Source: Paenibacillus oralis (GTDB taxonomy: Bacteria; Bacillota; Bacilli; Paenibacillales; Paenibacillaceae). From it: a stretch of DNA of 64,000 nucleotides. The stretch is taken from contig NZ_RRCN01000001.1 of NCBI RefSeq assembly GCF_003863965.1, positions 3,244,304 to 3,308,303 of the forward strand, written 5' to 3'. Shown piece after piece: positions 17,787-27,047 of the stretch. The notes beneath the pieces were generated by a model. That model was given only the letters and a program-made list of their open reading frames with translations, did no database searches and was not told the DNA's origin. Both the position numbers and the translations under genes were made by a program. The first letter of the stretch is position 1, and the number at the start of each line of letters is the position of its first letter.

Positions 17787-19259
17787 ATGTTTAACGATTT
17801 GAAGCTGAGTGCGGACCGTCCGGTCTATGTTCAGGTGAAAGATTACATCAAAGGACTGATTGCCAAAGGAGCGCTGCAGCCGGATCAGCGCCTGCCGTCG
17901 ACGCGGGAGCTGGCGGGGCTGCTTGCGGTCAGCCGCAACAGCGTCATCTCCGCCTATGAGGGCCTGGAGGAAGAAGGCTACATCTACGCCTTATCGGGCC
18001 AGGGCAGTTTCGTGGCCCCGGATGCTGCGGCTTTGGCTTCGGCCGCGGAAAGCGTGCCGCCCTGGAAGATGGACTGGTCGGAACGAATGAACGGCCAGGC
18101 GCGGCTGGCGGTGGAGCTTGATCATATGAAACGCCGAAAACGCGGCATCCGGGCGGAGAAAGGAACGATTTCGTTCACCAGCATTGCCCCTGATGAGAAG
18201 CTGTTTGATTTGGATCACGTGAAACGCGCTTTTTTGGACCGGATGGCGGTTGAAGGCAACGTGCTGCTTAATTACGGTTACGCCAAAGGTTATAAGCCGC
18301 TGATCGACGTTTTGCTGCAGTATATGGAGCGCAAGGGCGTCGATTTGACGGGGAAGGATATGCTGATCACCAGCGGTTTTACCGAGGGGCTCGACATCGT
18401 GTTGTCCTCCCTCGGCGGGCAGCCGGGCGGGGCGGTTATAAGCGAAAATCCGACCCATCATACGGCGATCAAAAATTTGCGGATGCACGGATTTGACATT
18501 AAGGGCATTCCGATGGAGCAGGACGGGATGGACCTGGAAGGCTTGAAAAAAGCTTTGGCCGAGCGGCCGTACGATTGCGCTTATTTGGTCCCTTCTTACC
18601 ATAATCCGACCGGGATCGTCACTTCGGCCGAGAAAAGGCTGGCTATGCTGGAGTTGTTCGCGCGTTACCGGGTGCCGGTGATCGAAGACGGCTTCAACGA
18701 GGAATTGCGTTATTCCGGCTCGCATGTGGCGCCGCTAATCGCCATGGCGGGTCAAGGGAACAGCGTGGTGTACCTGGGCAGCTTCTCCAAGGTGCTGTTC
18801 CCGGGGATGCGCGTCGGCTGGGTGCTGGCGGACCGGGAGCTGGTCGATGTGCTGGAAAGCGTCAAACGGGCGCGCAGCATCCATACCTCGACCCTGGATC
18901 AGTCGGTGCTTTATCAGTATTTGCAAAACGGCCATCTGGAGAAATATTTGAAAAAAGCGCGAGCGGAATATAAACGGAAATATGAATGGACAAAAGCATG
19001 CTGCGAGCGGTTTATCCCGTATTCCCGGCTGTCCGGAAGCGGCGGGCTGCACCTGTTCGTCGAATTCGCGGAAGGGTTTGACGTGTGGGAGCTGCTTGAG
19101 GCGTGTTCTCGCCAAGGCGTGATTTTTACGCCTGGGGATATGTTTTATACCGACGGCGGGGGCAGGAATACGATGCGGATCGGTTTTTCGCGGGTGAGCG
19201 ATGAAGATATCGAGAAGGGCATCCGCATGATCGGGGAAACCGCGGCGGGAATGATGTAG
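17787..19259 (+). CDS. MocR-type regulator (GntR helix-turn-helix fused to aminotransferase fold)
   Basis: A 490-residue protein. Residues about 1-80 are a GntR winged helix (LPSTRELAGLLAVSRNSVISAYEGLEEEGY). The rest is a fold-type-I aminotransferase domain with the cofactor lysine at about 335 (GSFSKVLFPGMRVGW). Such proteins (PdxR, GabR and others) sense pyridoxal phosphate or an amino acid and control vitamin B6, GABA or related genes. No pdxST or gabT is next to it; the adjacent alanine-metabolism genes are PLP users, a suggestive but unproven link. The C-terminal coding end runs into a short tandem repeat of GCGGGAATGATG. Confidence 0.88.
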   Translation: MFNDLKLSADRPVYVQVKDYIKGLIAKGALQPDQRLPSTRELAGLLAVSRNSVISAYEGLEEEGYIYALSGQGSFVAPDAAALASAAESVPPWKMDWSERMNGQARLAVELDHMKRRKRGIRAEKGTISFTSIAPDEKLFDLDHVKRAFLDRMAVEGNVLLNYGYAKGYKPLIDVLLQYMERKGVDLTGKDMLITSGFTEGLDIVLSSLGGQPGGAVISENPTHHTAIKNLRMHGFDIKGIPMEQDGMDLEGLKKALAERPYDCAYLVPSYHNPTGIVTSAEKRLAMLELFARYRVPVIEDGFNEELRYSGSHVAPLIAMAGQGNSVVYLGSFSKVLFPGMRVGWVLADRELVDVLESVKRARSIHTSTLDQSVLYQYLQNGHLEKYLKKARAEYKRKYEWTKACCERFIPYSRLSGSGGLHLFVEFAEGFDVWELLEACSRQGVIFTPGDMFYTDGGGRNTMRIGFSRVSDEDIEKGIRMIGETAAGMM

Positions 19260-19288
19260 CGGGAATGATGCGGCGGGAATGATGTAGC
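19243..19288 (+). repeat. Short tandem repeat at the 3' end of the MocR-type gene
   Basis: Three copies of about 12-15 bases built on GCGGGAATGAT(G)TAG span the stop codon. This looks like slippage duplication that could shift the stop position. Confidence 0.7.
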
Positions 19289-19377
19289 TTGCTTCCGGTC
19301 AATGACGATATTAGACCGACCCGGGCAATCCCATAGCGGGATTATGCAGGGCAGGCGCATGGTAGGGATTGAGGCGT

Positions 19378-19436
19378 CGGTCAAACGGTCGGTCAAACGT
19401 CAGGCAAACGTCGATCAAACGTCCGTCAAAATGGCG
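19378..19436 (+). repeat. Five 11-12-base tandem repeats upstream of ddl
   Basis: Variants of GTCGGTCAAAC follow one another five times and end about 35 bases before the ddl start. They may be slippage products or a cluster of binding sites. Confidence 0.65.
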
Positions 19437-19469
19437 TAAAATGGTCAAGGATTAAAGGAGCGATAGGGT

Positions 19470-20588
19470 ATGAAGGTAGGCATCATTATGGGTGGCGTCT
19501 CCTCGGAGCGTGAAGTTTCGCGGATGACGGGCAAGGAAATGGCGGCTCAATTGGACCGCGGCAAATATGAAATGCTGCCGATCGAGATTACCCGGCGGGA
19601 AGAGTTGATCGACAAAGTGAAGGGGATTGATTTCGCGCTCCTCGCGCTGCACGGCGCTTTCGGCGAGGATGGGACGGTGCAGGGCGTGTTGGAGACGCTG
19701 GGCATTCCTTATTCCGGCAGCGGTGTTTTGGCCAGCAGCCTATGCATGGATAAGGATTTGTCGAAGCGGCTGCTGCGGGCCGAAGGGATCGCTACGCCGG
19801 AATGGGTTTGTCTTGAGCGTTCGTCATGGTGCGAAGCGACGGTCGAATCCGGCGGTAGCCGCGGGAATGGGAATCCGGCTTGGGGGCTGGCCTATCCCTT
19901 ATTCGTGAAACCCAATAGCGGCGGTTCCAGTATCGGGGTGCGGCGGGTTGATGACGAAGGGAAACTGGGTTTTGCGCTTGAAGAGGCTTTTCGCTGGGAC
20001 CGGTCGGTGGTGGTCGAATCCATGGTTCACGGCCAGGAAATCACCTGCTCCGTTTTAGGAGGAGAGCTGCTGCCGATTTTGGGAATCCGGGCGAATGAAG
20101 CGGCATGGTTCGATTATCGCGCCAAATACAGCGTGGGCGGGGCGGAGGAGCATCAGATTACTTTGCCTTCCGAGGTGGAAGCTCGCGTGCGTGATGTGGC
20201 GCTCGCCTGTAATCGGATTCTGAAGTGCGGCGTTTATGCGCGAATCGACATGATCCTGAAGGACGGCGTGCCGTATGTGCTCGAAGTGAACACTTTGCCG
20301 GGAATGACAGCAACCAGCCTGCTGCCCAAAAGCGCGCTGGCGGCCGGGATATCCTACGCAGAGCTGCTGGACCGGATCATCGAGTTGTCGTTGCAGGAAC
20401 GGAAAGGTGTTGCGCCGACGTTGGGGGAAGCCCCGATGCAGGCAGTACCAACGTCGAAAGAAGCGGTAAAGCAGGCGGCACCAGCGTCGAAAGAAGTGGT
20501 TAAGCAGGCGGTACCAACGTCAGAAGAAGTGAGTTTGCCGAAGCCGTCCCCTGAGGACGGGAAAGTTCGGTTGGAGGTGGTATCATGA
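19470..20588 (+). CDS. ddl: D-alanine--D-alanine ligase with a repetitive C-terminal tail
   Basis: A 372-residue ATP-grasp ligase that makes D-Ala-D-Ala for peptidoglycan. It shows the N-terminal MGGVSSEREVS loop, the HGAFGEDGTVQG motif, the substrate-binding region around GGSSIGV, and the metal-binding EVNTLPGMT motif. The catalytic part ends near residue 312. The last 55 residues are extra: three imperfect 11-residue repeats of a (V/A)P(T/A)S(K/E)E type, encoded by 33-base DNA repeats (about 20445-20530), then an acidic end. AAAGGAG precedes the ATG. The stop overlaps the next start (ATGA), so the aminotransferase is translationally coupled. Note the YxxF-free glycine-rich loop fits D-Ala rather than D-Lac specificity only tentatively. 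Confidence 0.9.
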   Translation: MKVGIIMGGVSSEREVSRMTGKEMAAQLDRGKYEMLPIEITRREELIDKVKGIDFALLALHGAFGEDGTVQGVLETLGIPYSGSGVLASSLCMDKDLSKRLLRAEGIATPEWVCLERSSWCEATVESGGSRGNGNPAWGLAYPLFVKPNSGGSSIGVRRVDDEGKLGFALEEAFRWDRSVVVESMVHGQEITCSVLGGELLPILGIRANEAAWFDYRAKYSVGGAEEHQITLPSEVEARVRDVALACNRILKCGVYARIDMILKDGVPYVLEVNTLPGMTATSLLPKSALAAGISYAELLDRIIELSLQERKGVAPTLGEAPMQAVPTSKEAVKQAAPASKEVVKQAVPTSEEVSLPKPSPEDGKVRLEVVS

Positions 20589-21772
20589 CATCCCGGGATT
20601 GGATCGCCCCGCAGGTACGGAAGGTGCCGCCGTCCGGCATCCGGAAATATTTCGACTTGAGCGGGGAAAGGGCCGATACGATTCGGCTTGGCGTAGGGGA
20701 ACCCGATTTTACCGTGCCGGAGCCGGTGCGTGAAGCTTGCATCCGTGCGTTGAACGAAGGGCGGACGGGGTATACGGCGAACAGCGGTATGCCGGAGTTG
20801 AGAGAAGCGCTTGCCGGTTATTTGAAGGAGAGCTTTGGCCTGGGATATGAACCGGAAAGCGAAATGATGATAACCGTGGGCAGCAGCGAAGCCGTTGATC
20901 TGGCGCTTCGCGCCTGCACAGTCCCTGGGGACGAAATCCTCATTCCGGCCCCCGGCTATGTGGCGTATTCGTCAATCGCCCAACTATGCGGCGGAAACGT
21001 GGTCGAGGTGGAAACTACAGCTGCGCAGGAGTTTAAACTGACGGCGGCCGCTTTAGCTAAGCGGATCACGCCTCGTTCCAAGGTGTTGATCGTCAATTTC
21101 CCGGGAAATCCGACAGGGGCTATTATGACGGAAGCGGATTGGCGTCCGGTCGCGGAGCTGGCGATCAAAAACGACCTGATCGTCATCTCGGACGAAGTGT
21201 ACGCTGAGCTGACTTACGGCCGCAAACACTTCAGCATTGCTTCGTTGCCCGGCATGAAGGAACGCACGGTGGTGGTCAGCGGCTTTTCCAAAGCGTTTGC
21301 CATGACGGGCTGGCGTGTCGGTTACGCCGCTTGCGGCAACCGTGACCTCATGGCCAGCATGTTGAAAATCCACCAGTACACGGCGATGTGCGCGCCGACG
21401 TTGGGCCAGGTGGCCGCGCTCGCCTCGCTGCGCTACGGTCTCGAGGCCAAGGAGCGGATGAAGGAAACGTTTGACCGGCGCCGGTGCAGCTTCGTCCAAG
21501 GGCTGCGGGAGATCGGCCTCCCTTGCCATGAACCGCAAGGCGCCTTCTATGCGTTTCCTTCCATCGCGCACACGGGGCTCGGCTCTGGCGAGTTCGCCGT
21601 GCTGCTGCTCCGGGAAGCGGGTGTAGCCGCCGTCCCCGGCCATGTGTTTGGCGCTGGCGGCGAAGGGCATATCCGCTTCTCCTACGCAGCGGGAACGCAA
21701 AGCCTGAACATGGCGCTTAAGCGGATGGAGCCCCTGATGCGCCGCTTAGCGCTTGGCGCCGGCGTGATGTGA
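20585..21772 (+). CDS. Class I/II PLP aminotransferase (PatA/YugH-like)
   Basis: A 395-residue fold-type-I aminotransferase. The N-terminus (SGIRKYFDLSG, GVGEPDF) matches the PatA and YugH group. The cofactor lysine is about residue 236 (GFSKAFAMTGWRVGYA), with the substrate carboxylate arginine near the C-terminus. PatA transaminates N-acetyl-diaminopimelate precursors, while YugH-like enzymes act on alanine; sequence alone does not decide. It starts four bases inside the end of ddl. With ddl, ald, adeR and alr nearby, an alanine-producing role that supplies the ligase is attractive but inferred. Confidence 0.85.
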   Translation: MTSRDWIAPQVRKVPPSGIRKYFDLSGERADTIRLGVGEPDFTVPEPVREACIRALNEGRTGYTANSGMPELREALAGYLKESFGLGYEPESEMMITVGSSEAVDLALRACTVPGDEILIPAPGYVAYSSIAQLCGGNVVEVETTAAQEFKLTAAALAKRITPRSKVLIVNFPGNPTGAIMTEADWRPVAELAIKNDLIVISDEVYAELTYGRKHFSIASLPGMKERTVVVSGFSKAFAMTGWRVGYAACGNRDLMASMLKIHQYTAMCAPTLGQVAALASLRYGLEAKERMKETFDRRRCSFVQGLREIGLPCHEPQGAFYAFPSIAHTGLGSGEFAVLLLREAGVAAVPGHVFGAGGEGHIRFSYAAGTQSLNMALKRMEPLMRRLALGAGVM

Positions 21773-21787
21773 CGCTGTAGGGTGGCA

Positions 21788-22215
21788 AAAGCATGCACCC
21801 CATCAGGCGAGTGGCAGAGCGAGCATTCCATCAGGCGTGTGTCAGAGCGCGACTTTATCAAGCAGCGCCAGTTTATCAAGCGTGTGACTGAGGTATCACT
21901 CCGTCAAGAATGTGGCAAAGCGCACTTCATCAAGCGTATGGCAAAGTGATCACCCCGTCGAGCGAGTGACAGAGTGTTCACCCCATTGAGCAAGTGACGG
22001 AGCGTTCATCCCATTAAGCATGTGGTAAAGTGATCATTCCGTCAGGCGTATGGCAAAGTGATCACCCCGTCGAGCGAGTGACAGAGCGTTCATCCCATTA
22101 AGCATGTGGTAAAGTGATCATTCCGTCAGGCGTATGGCAAAGTGATCACCTCATCGAGTGTGTAGCAAAGCGTTCACCCATCATGCGTGTGGTACAGCGT
22201 TCCGCTCAATGGCCC
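21788..22215 (+). repeat. 28-base tandem repeat array (minisatellite)
   Basis: About 15 head-to-tail units of 28 bases with consensus close to AAAGTGATCAYCCCGTCRAGCG + AGTGAC. Some 25-29-base variants occur. Between about 21946 and 22150 a three-unit block (84 bases) is repeated almost exactly. There are no unique spacers, so it is not CRISPR. The array lies in the long gap after the aminotransferase gene. From 22216 to 22580 I see no gene, only AT-richer sequence. Confidence 0.85.
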
Positions 22216-22582
22216 ACCGTGCCTGCCCTGCCCCAAGTCTCTTGCTCAACGGTTGAAGGAATAGTTGCAAAACATACAGCTACTGATCCGAAAATGCCGC
22301 CACGGTGCTTGATTAAGTGTAAATTGTACAATTATTCTGCTTGTTTTCGAAGGAAAGGTAAAAAAGCGGGGATGTAGTTGCATGAAATGCAATTAAAACG
22401 AGGGATTAGGTGGATGGGGATAAAGTTAGTTGTATGATTTGCAATCCATTGTCAGAGCCAAGCCGCCGATCATGCCTATTTTTGCCACCCGGTCGAGTGC
22501 TCAGTATTTTACATTATGTAGTATAGCAAGGTGGAATCCGCACTTTTTCGCGGTACAATGGCGGAGTTGGCTCGGCTGGCGG

Positions 22583-22782
22583 AAAATAGCGGTAAATTAT
22601 GGCCTTATTATGTCCCGAGAGTTTGGTTTCCCTGGCTTAGCGGAAAAAAAGGGCGTTATTTTTTATTAAACCGGCCTCAAGGTGATCCAGGGAGGCCAAC
22701 TTGATAAAATAACGCCCAAAAATTCCGCTATATTGCGCCACGACGACTATTTTGGCGAATAGCGGTATAAATTACCGCTATG
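22583..22782 (+). repeat. Four-motif intergenic element, family A, copy 3
   Basis: TAGCGG-type motif ends begin at 22587 and 22638. Inverted CCGCTA ends begin at 22725 and 22775. Spacing within pairs is 51 and 50. The two inner motifs (GGGCGTTATTTTTTAT and ATAAAATAACGCCC) can also pair as a hairpin around 22652-22716. This sits in the 1.2-kb gap between convergent genes. Confidence 0.8.
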
Positions 22783-22879
22783 CGTCACGGAGAAGCTCCC
22801 GCAATAGTGCTAAGCGCTAGTTTCGGGCGTTCAGTTGGGAGGGGGTGTCGTCGTTAGCAGTGAATTTCCGCCAAAGGCG

Positions 22880-22983
22880 GGAGAAGCCCGGCACGTCACC
22901 GCGCGGGGCTCCAGGCTGCATTAGCGGAAGCCCCACACGTCACCGCACGAGGCCCCAGCCCACAACGGCCGAAGCCGCGCACA
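22880..22983 (+). repeat. GC-rich imperfect direct repeats before the ald stop codon
   Basis: Three imperfect copies of a roughly 30-base unit of the type GAAGCCCCACACGTCACCGC + GAGGCC, spaced about 45-55 bases. The last can fold on the minus strand and may contribute to ald termination. Confidence 0.5.
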
Positions 22984-24117
22984 TCACCGCGAGGGGCTTC
23001 CGCTTAACTCCAGCGCCTGCTCCACTGGCACATAGTCGTAGTGCAGGTCCTTCGCCACGGAGTCGTAGGTGATCGCGCCGCCCGCCACGTTCACGCCGCG
23101 GCGCAGTGCAGGGCGGTCGTTAAGCGCGGCGTAAAGCCCTTTGGAGGCGAGCTCCAGCGCGTAGGGCAAGGTGGCGTTGGTCAGGGCGAACGTCGACGTC
23201 CGCGGCACGGCGCCGGGCATGTTGGCGACGGCGTAGTGAACGACGCCATGCTTGACGTAGGTCGGATCGGAGTGCGTTGTGATCCGGTCGACCGTCTCGA
23301 AAATGCCGCCTTGGTCAATGGCCACGTCAACGATCACCGATCCCGGGCGCATCGCCTTGACCGTGTTTTCCCGCACCAGCTTCGGTGCCTTCGCGCCGGG
23401 AATCAGCACCGCACCGATCACCAGGTCCGATTCTTCCACGGCTTCGGCGATATGCTGCGGATTGGACATCAAGGTTTGCAGGCGGGCGCCGAAAATATCG
23501 TCCAATTGGCGGAGACGGTCGGGGTTCAGATCGATGATCGTGACATCAGCGCCAAGTCCGACGGCGATTTTGGCCGCGTTCGTCCCGACAACGCCCCCGC
23601 CGATGATCGTCACTTTGCCGCGCTTCACGCCGGGAACCCCGCCGAGCAAAATTCCTTTGCCGCCGTAAGGTTTCTCCAGAAACTGCGCTCCGATCTGCAC
23701 GGCCATCCGCCCGGCGACTTCGCTCATCGGCGTCAGCAGCGGCAGCGTTTTGTTCACCTCAACGGTTTCATAGGCGATGGCGGTAACCCCTTTGTCCCGA
23801 AGCGCCGCCGTCAGCTCGGGCTCCGGCGCCAAATGCAAATAAGTGAACAGGATCAGACCCTTCCGGAAATAAGCGTATTCCGAAGGCTGCGGCTCCTTCA
23901 CTTTAATGACCAGATCCGCCGACCAGGCATCGGCGGCTTGCCCGGCCAACCGGGCTCCCGCGGCGGTGTATTCGGCATCCGTAAAACCGCTGCCGGCGCC
24001 GGCGTTTTTTTCAATAAGCACCTGATGGCCTGCGCTAACGAGCGAATACGCCCCCGAAGGCGTCAGCGCCACCCGGTTTTCGTTGTTTTTGATTTCTTTG
24101 GGGACACCGATGATCAT
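22984..24117 (-). CDS. ald: Alanine dehydrogenase
   Basis: A 377-residue enzyme of standard length. It reversibly oxidises L-alanine to pyruvate and ammonia with NAD. The N-terminus ([18 protein letters not shown]) is diagnostic. A Rossmann motif [10 protein letters not shown] lies around residue 170, and the substrate-pocket LFTYLHLA stretch is near residue 90. GAGGAGG precedes the ATG. The upstream regulator gene on the same strand resembles AdeR, the activator of ald in Bacillus subtilis. The 170-base gap between them should contain its binding site. In Bacillus, ald serves alanine use and sporulation. Confidence 0.95.
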   Translation of the reverse strand: MIIGVPKEIKNNENRVALTPSGAYSLVSAGHQVLIEKNAGAGSGFTDAEYTAAGARLAGQAADAWSADLVIKVKEPQPSEYAYFRKGLILFTYLHLAPEPELTAALRDKGVTAIAYETVEVNKTLPLLTPMSEVAGRMAVQIGAQFLEKPYGGKGILLGGVPGVKRGKVTIIGGGVVGTNAAKIAVGLGADVTIIDLNPDRLRQLDDIFGARLQTLMSNPQHIAEAVEESDLVIGAVLIPGAKAPKLVRENTVKAMRPGSVIVDVAIDQGGIFETVDRITTHSDPTYVKHGVVHYAVANMPGAVPRTSTFALTNATLPYALELASKGLYAALNDRPALRRGVNVAGGAITYDSVAKDLHYDYVPVEQALELSGSPSR

Positions 24118-24289
24118 CTTGTCTTCCTCCTCGTCAGTTCGTCAGTTTAACTAACACAAACATGCCGGTTTGTCATAAGTTGTTCCCTTAACGGCATAGC
24201 TGTAAACTAATCTGACACCAGTATAGGACAGGTGAAATTCTTTGTGTTTATGGAGATCCAACAAAAAAAGGGACCGGGTTTGTGCAATT

Positions 24290-25534
24290 TCACAAATCGC
24301 GGCCGCCGCCGAATTTCTCCGTTTTGAAGTCCAGGTAGAGCGTCACTTTTTGCTCCATATCGGTCAAGTCGATGCCTCCGATCCCGCCGATTCGTTTCAG
24401 CCTGTAGTTTAACGTATTGGTGTGAATGTGCAGCGCGTCCGCGGCGGTTTTGACATTGCTGTCATGGGCTAAAAATACCTCCAAGGTATGGACCAGCTCG
24501 CCGTGATGCTCCCGGTCATAAGCGCGCAGCTTGGCCAGGCTTTCGTTTTCGAAGCTGTGCTTGCCTGCCTCTTCCCAGATAAGCGGCAAGTAGCGGTAAA
24601 ACCCCAGATCGGCATAATAATGGAGGCGGGCCGTCTCCTCGGGCAAACGCCGCTTCACTTGAAGCAGCAGCAGCGCTTCCCGGTAGCTCGTTTCCAGTCT
24701 TCCGTATTCTTCATAAAGATTGCCGCTGGCCAGCCCGGCATAAGGCTCCCCGAGCCGGACCCGCAAATTTCCGTCGGCGAGTTCAAGCTGGCGGACGATC
24801 GCGGCTTTGGTTTTGTGTACGGTGGGGGAGGACAGCAGGATCAGCTGGTTTTTATCGCAAACGTACAGTACGATGCGGCAATGGGCCCCGGACGAAGCGA
24901 AGCTTTCGAGGGCCTGCTGCTGTTGCCGTTCTTGGATGGCAGAGGTAAATTCCAGGACGGTGATATGAAAAAGAGGCGGCAGAGCGATGCCGATGTTTTG
25001 GGCTTTCTCGCGAATGTGGGCCTCAGTCCGGATATGTCCGGTCAGCAGCTGCCAGAAAAAATCTTTGTGCGCCGCTTCTTCCTTATGCCGCTGCATGGGC
25101 CATTGCACCAGCTTGTTGCGTGCTGCCACCGCCGCGGCCTCCAGCAGGGACATCTCTTCATCCGTGAAAGGCTTGCCCGCCTGCAGCACCCAGATGAAAC
25201 CGATCACCGCAGCGTTGGAGCGGATGGCGACCGCCACCCGCTCACTGAGGCCGACGTCGGGAATGGCGGCGATGCGCACCGGTTGTTCGCTTTCCAGCAA
25301 ACGGCGGATGACTCCGCCATGCCAAAGGCTGCTGATGACTTGATCGGGCACGCGCCGCCCGACGATGGTCGCCAGCCTGGCGGCGTCCGTATCCGGGGCA
25401 TGAGAGCTGTACGCGATCAGCCGGTGATTCGCGTCCTCGATCGTCACGGGACGGCCGAGCGCCTCGCCGATCGTTTCGGCCAGCATCTCCAGATTGTCGG
25501 CGTAAAAGTCAAATAAAGTTGGTTCTCTGCGCAT
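24290..25534 (-). CDS. adeR: PucR-family regulator, probable activator of ald
   Basis: A 414-residue regulator. The N-terminal half is a GAF-like sensor region; the C-terminus has the PucR/CdaR helix-turn-helix (TAADALHIHTNTLNYRLKRI). Its position directly upstream of ald matches AdeR (YukF) of Bacillus subtilis, which activates ald in response to alanine. ATG 25534 is chosen because GAAGG lies 8 bases upstream; starts at 25540 and 25543 overlap that site. Divergent from alr, it could also control the racemase. An inverted repeat TTTGTG-N6-CACAAA overlaps its stop codon. Confidence 0.8.
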   Translation of the reverse strand: MRREPTLFDFYADNLEMLAETIGEALGRPVTIEDANHRLIAYSSHAPDTDAARLATIVGRRVPDQVISSLWHGGVIRRLLESEQPVRIAAIPDVGLSERVAVAIRSNAAVIGFIWVLQAGKPFTDEEMSLLEAAAVAARNKLVQWPMQRHKEEAAHKDFFWQLLTGHIRTEAHIREKAQNIGIALPPLFHITVLEFTSAIQERQQQQALESFASSGAHCRIVLYVCDKNQLILLSSPTVHKTKAAIVRQLELADGNLRVRLGEPYAGLASGNLYEEYGRLETSYREALLLLQVKRRLPEETARLHYYADLGFYRYLPLIWEEAGKHSFENESLAKLRAYDREHHGELVHTLEVFLAHDSNVKTAADALHIHTNTLNYRLKRIGGIGGIDLTDMEQKVTLYLDFKTEKFGGGRDL

Positions 25535-25561
25535 AGGCATCACCTTCGTGTTTCCCAGATT

Positions 25562-25611
25562 AGCGGATTATTGCGTATTTCAAATTTTAAATTCTAAATT
25601 GCGGATTATTA
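25562..25611 (+). promoter_or_regulatory. Candidate regulatory repeats between adeR and alr
   Basis: GCGGATTATT occurs at about 25562 and again at about 25602, 40 bases apart, flanking an AT-rich core. Placement in the divergent adeR/alr intergenic region suggests an activator site. No clear -35/-10 pair was resolved. Confidence 0.4.
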
Positions 25612-25648
25612 TATGATTCCAAATCCCAAAACGGAAAGAGGCCATTCC

Positions 25649-26802
25649 ATGATATCGGTAAAAGAAAACACAAATACCGTCGGTTACCGCGATACTTGGG
25701 CGGAAGTTTCCCTGGCAGCCATCGCCCATAATACGAAGCTGTTCCGCCGGCAGGCGGACGAACGCTGCCGGGTCATGGCCGTGGTCAAGGCGAACGGTTA
25801 CGGCCATGGAGCCGTGCAGACCGCGCAAGCCGCCATTGCCGGCAGGCCGACTATTTGGGCGTGGCGTTGGTGGATGAGGCTTTACAATTAAGAGCGGCGG
25901 GCATCCGCCAGCCGATTCTCGTGCTGGGGTACACGCCGCCGCATGCCGTCGAAACCGCGATCCGGCACGACATTACGATGACTGTGTATACGAAGGAAGT
26001 GCTGGGCGAAATTATGGACAGCGCCGAACGGCAGCGGCGGCAAGCCCGCATCCATCTCAAGCTGGAGACGGGGATGACCCGCATCGGGTTGACCTCAGCC
26101 GAGGCGGCTGTTGATCTGGCCCGCCAAGCCCAGTCTTCCCCCTGGACCACGCTTGAGGGATTGTTTACCCATTTCGCCGATGCGGACGGGGCGGATCCCC
26201 GGTTTACCGAGCGGCAATTCCAGCGGTTCCTCCGCTGTATCGACGCGCTGGAAGCCGCCGGTGTGTCGATTCCGCTCAAGCATTGCTGCAACAGCGCCGC
26301 CGCCATGCGTTTTCCGCAGATGCATCTCGACATGATTCGGGTCGGCATTGCCCTCTACGGTTTGTATCCCGCGCAGCGGTTGCGCATCCCGGCGTACCCG
26401 CTGCGTCAGGCGATGCAGCTCAAAACGAGAATAACCGCCATCCAGCCGATCGAGCCGGGCCGGACCGTCAGTTACGGCCGCACTTATAAAGCTTCTTCGA
26501 ACCGCATTGTCGCCACGGTGCCGATCGGATACGCGGACGGATTGTCGCGCGCGCTTTCCAACCGGGGCTCGGCGCTGGTACGCGGGCGGCGAGTCCCGAT
26601 CATCGGGCGCGTGTGCATGGACCAGACGATGCTCGACATCACGGCGGTGGACGGCGCGCAAATCGGCGATATCGCGACCCTGTTCGGCGGCGAAGGGGAG
26701 CCGGTGTTTATCGGCATTGACGAAGTCGCCGAGCTGATGGATACGATCAATTACGAAGTCGTATGCCTGATCGGGCAAAGGGTACCCCGCCTTTACCAAT
26801 AA
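25649..26802 (+). pseudogene. alr: Alanine racemase interrupted by a one-base frameshift
   Basis: The product interconverts L- and D-alanine. The frame from ATG 25649 (GAAAGAGG upstream) has the PLP lysine at residue 47 ([11 protein letters not shown]) and then leaves the family sequence at about 25841-25850. The family resumes in another frame with [11 protein letters not shown] and continues intact to 26802, including the C-terminal GRVCMDQTMLDIT stretch with its active-site neighbourhood. One missing base, probably in the GGCAGGCC stretch, restores a full-length protein of about 385 residues. Apart from this shift nothing looks decayed, so a recent mutation or a sequencing error is likely. 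A second housekeeping alr would be expected elsewhere. Confidence 0.85.
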
Positions 26803-26810
26803 ATGTTTGT

Positions 26811-26840
26811 ATGTGAGAAAAAGTGCCATTTGACTCACAT
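26811..26840. other. Inverted repeat after alr
   Basis: ATGTGAG and CTCACAT are perfect inverted arms around a 16-base loop, about 10 bases after the alr stop. There is no T run, so it may be an mRNA end structure or a binding site. Confidence 0.4.
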
Positions 26841-26981
26841 GATAATTGAAAAATCCAGTTTAGTAAAGTGATTATTAGCTTGATTTATCCGAAAAATGAT
26901 GGTTTCCGCGTTTAGAATAGCAATTCAGATTGAAAAATTAGGTATCTATGAAATGTATGTTATATTTTATGACGCGCGAAC

Positions 26982-27035
26982 AAAAAAGCAAGCAGCCCGC
27001 CCTGAAAAATGAATGGGTACGGCTGCTTGCTTTTT
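26982..27035. terminator. Bidirectional terminator between alr and the ArsR-type gene
   Basis: AAAAAGCAAGCAGCC pairs with GGCTGCTTGCTTTTT. A and T runs on both sides allow it to serve both convergent genes. Confidence 0.9.
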
Positions 27036-27047
27036 AATTGACTATTA

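Noticed and set aside
21788..22215. Possible CRISPR array
   Set aside because: Units are contiguous with no unique spacers, units vary, and no cas genes are near.
22725..22780. Terminator for ald or the aminotransferase
   Set aside because: The hairpin potential there is explained by the inverted motifs of the four-motif element and it is far from both stop codons.
22845..23072. Plus-strand frame of 75 codons overlapping the ald end
   Set aside because: Arg/Pro-rich shadow of GC-rich repeats and the ald antisense strand, with no ribosome site.
24488..25516. Long plus-strand frame of 342 codons opposite adeR
   Set aside because: It lies wholly antisense to a well-supported PucR-family gene; long antisense frames are common in GC-rich codon use.
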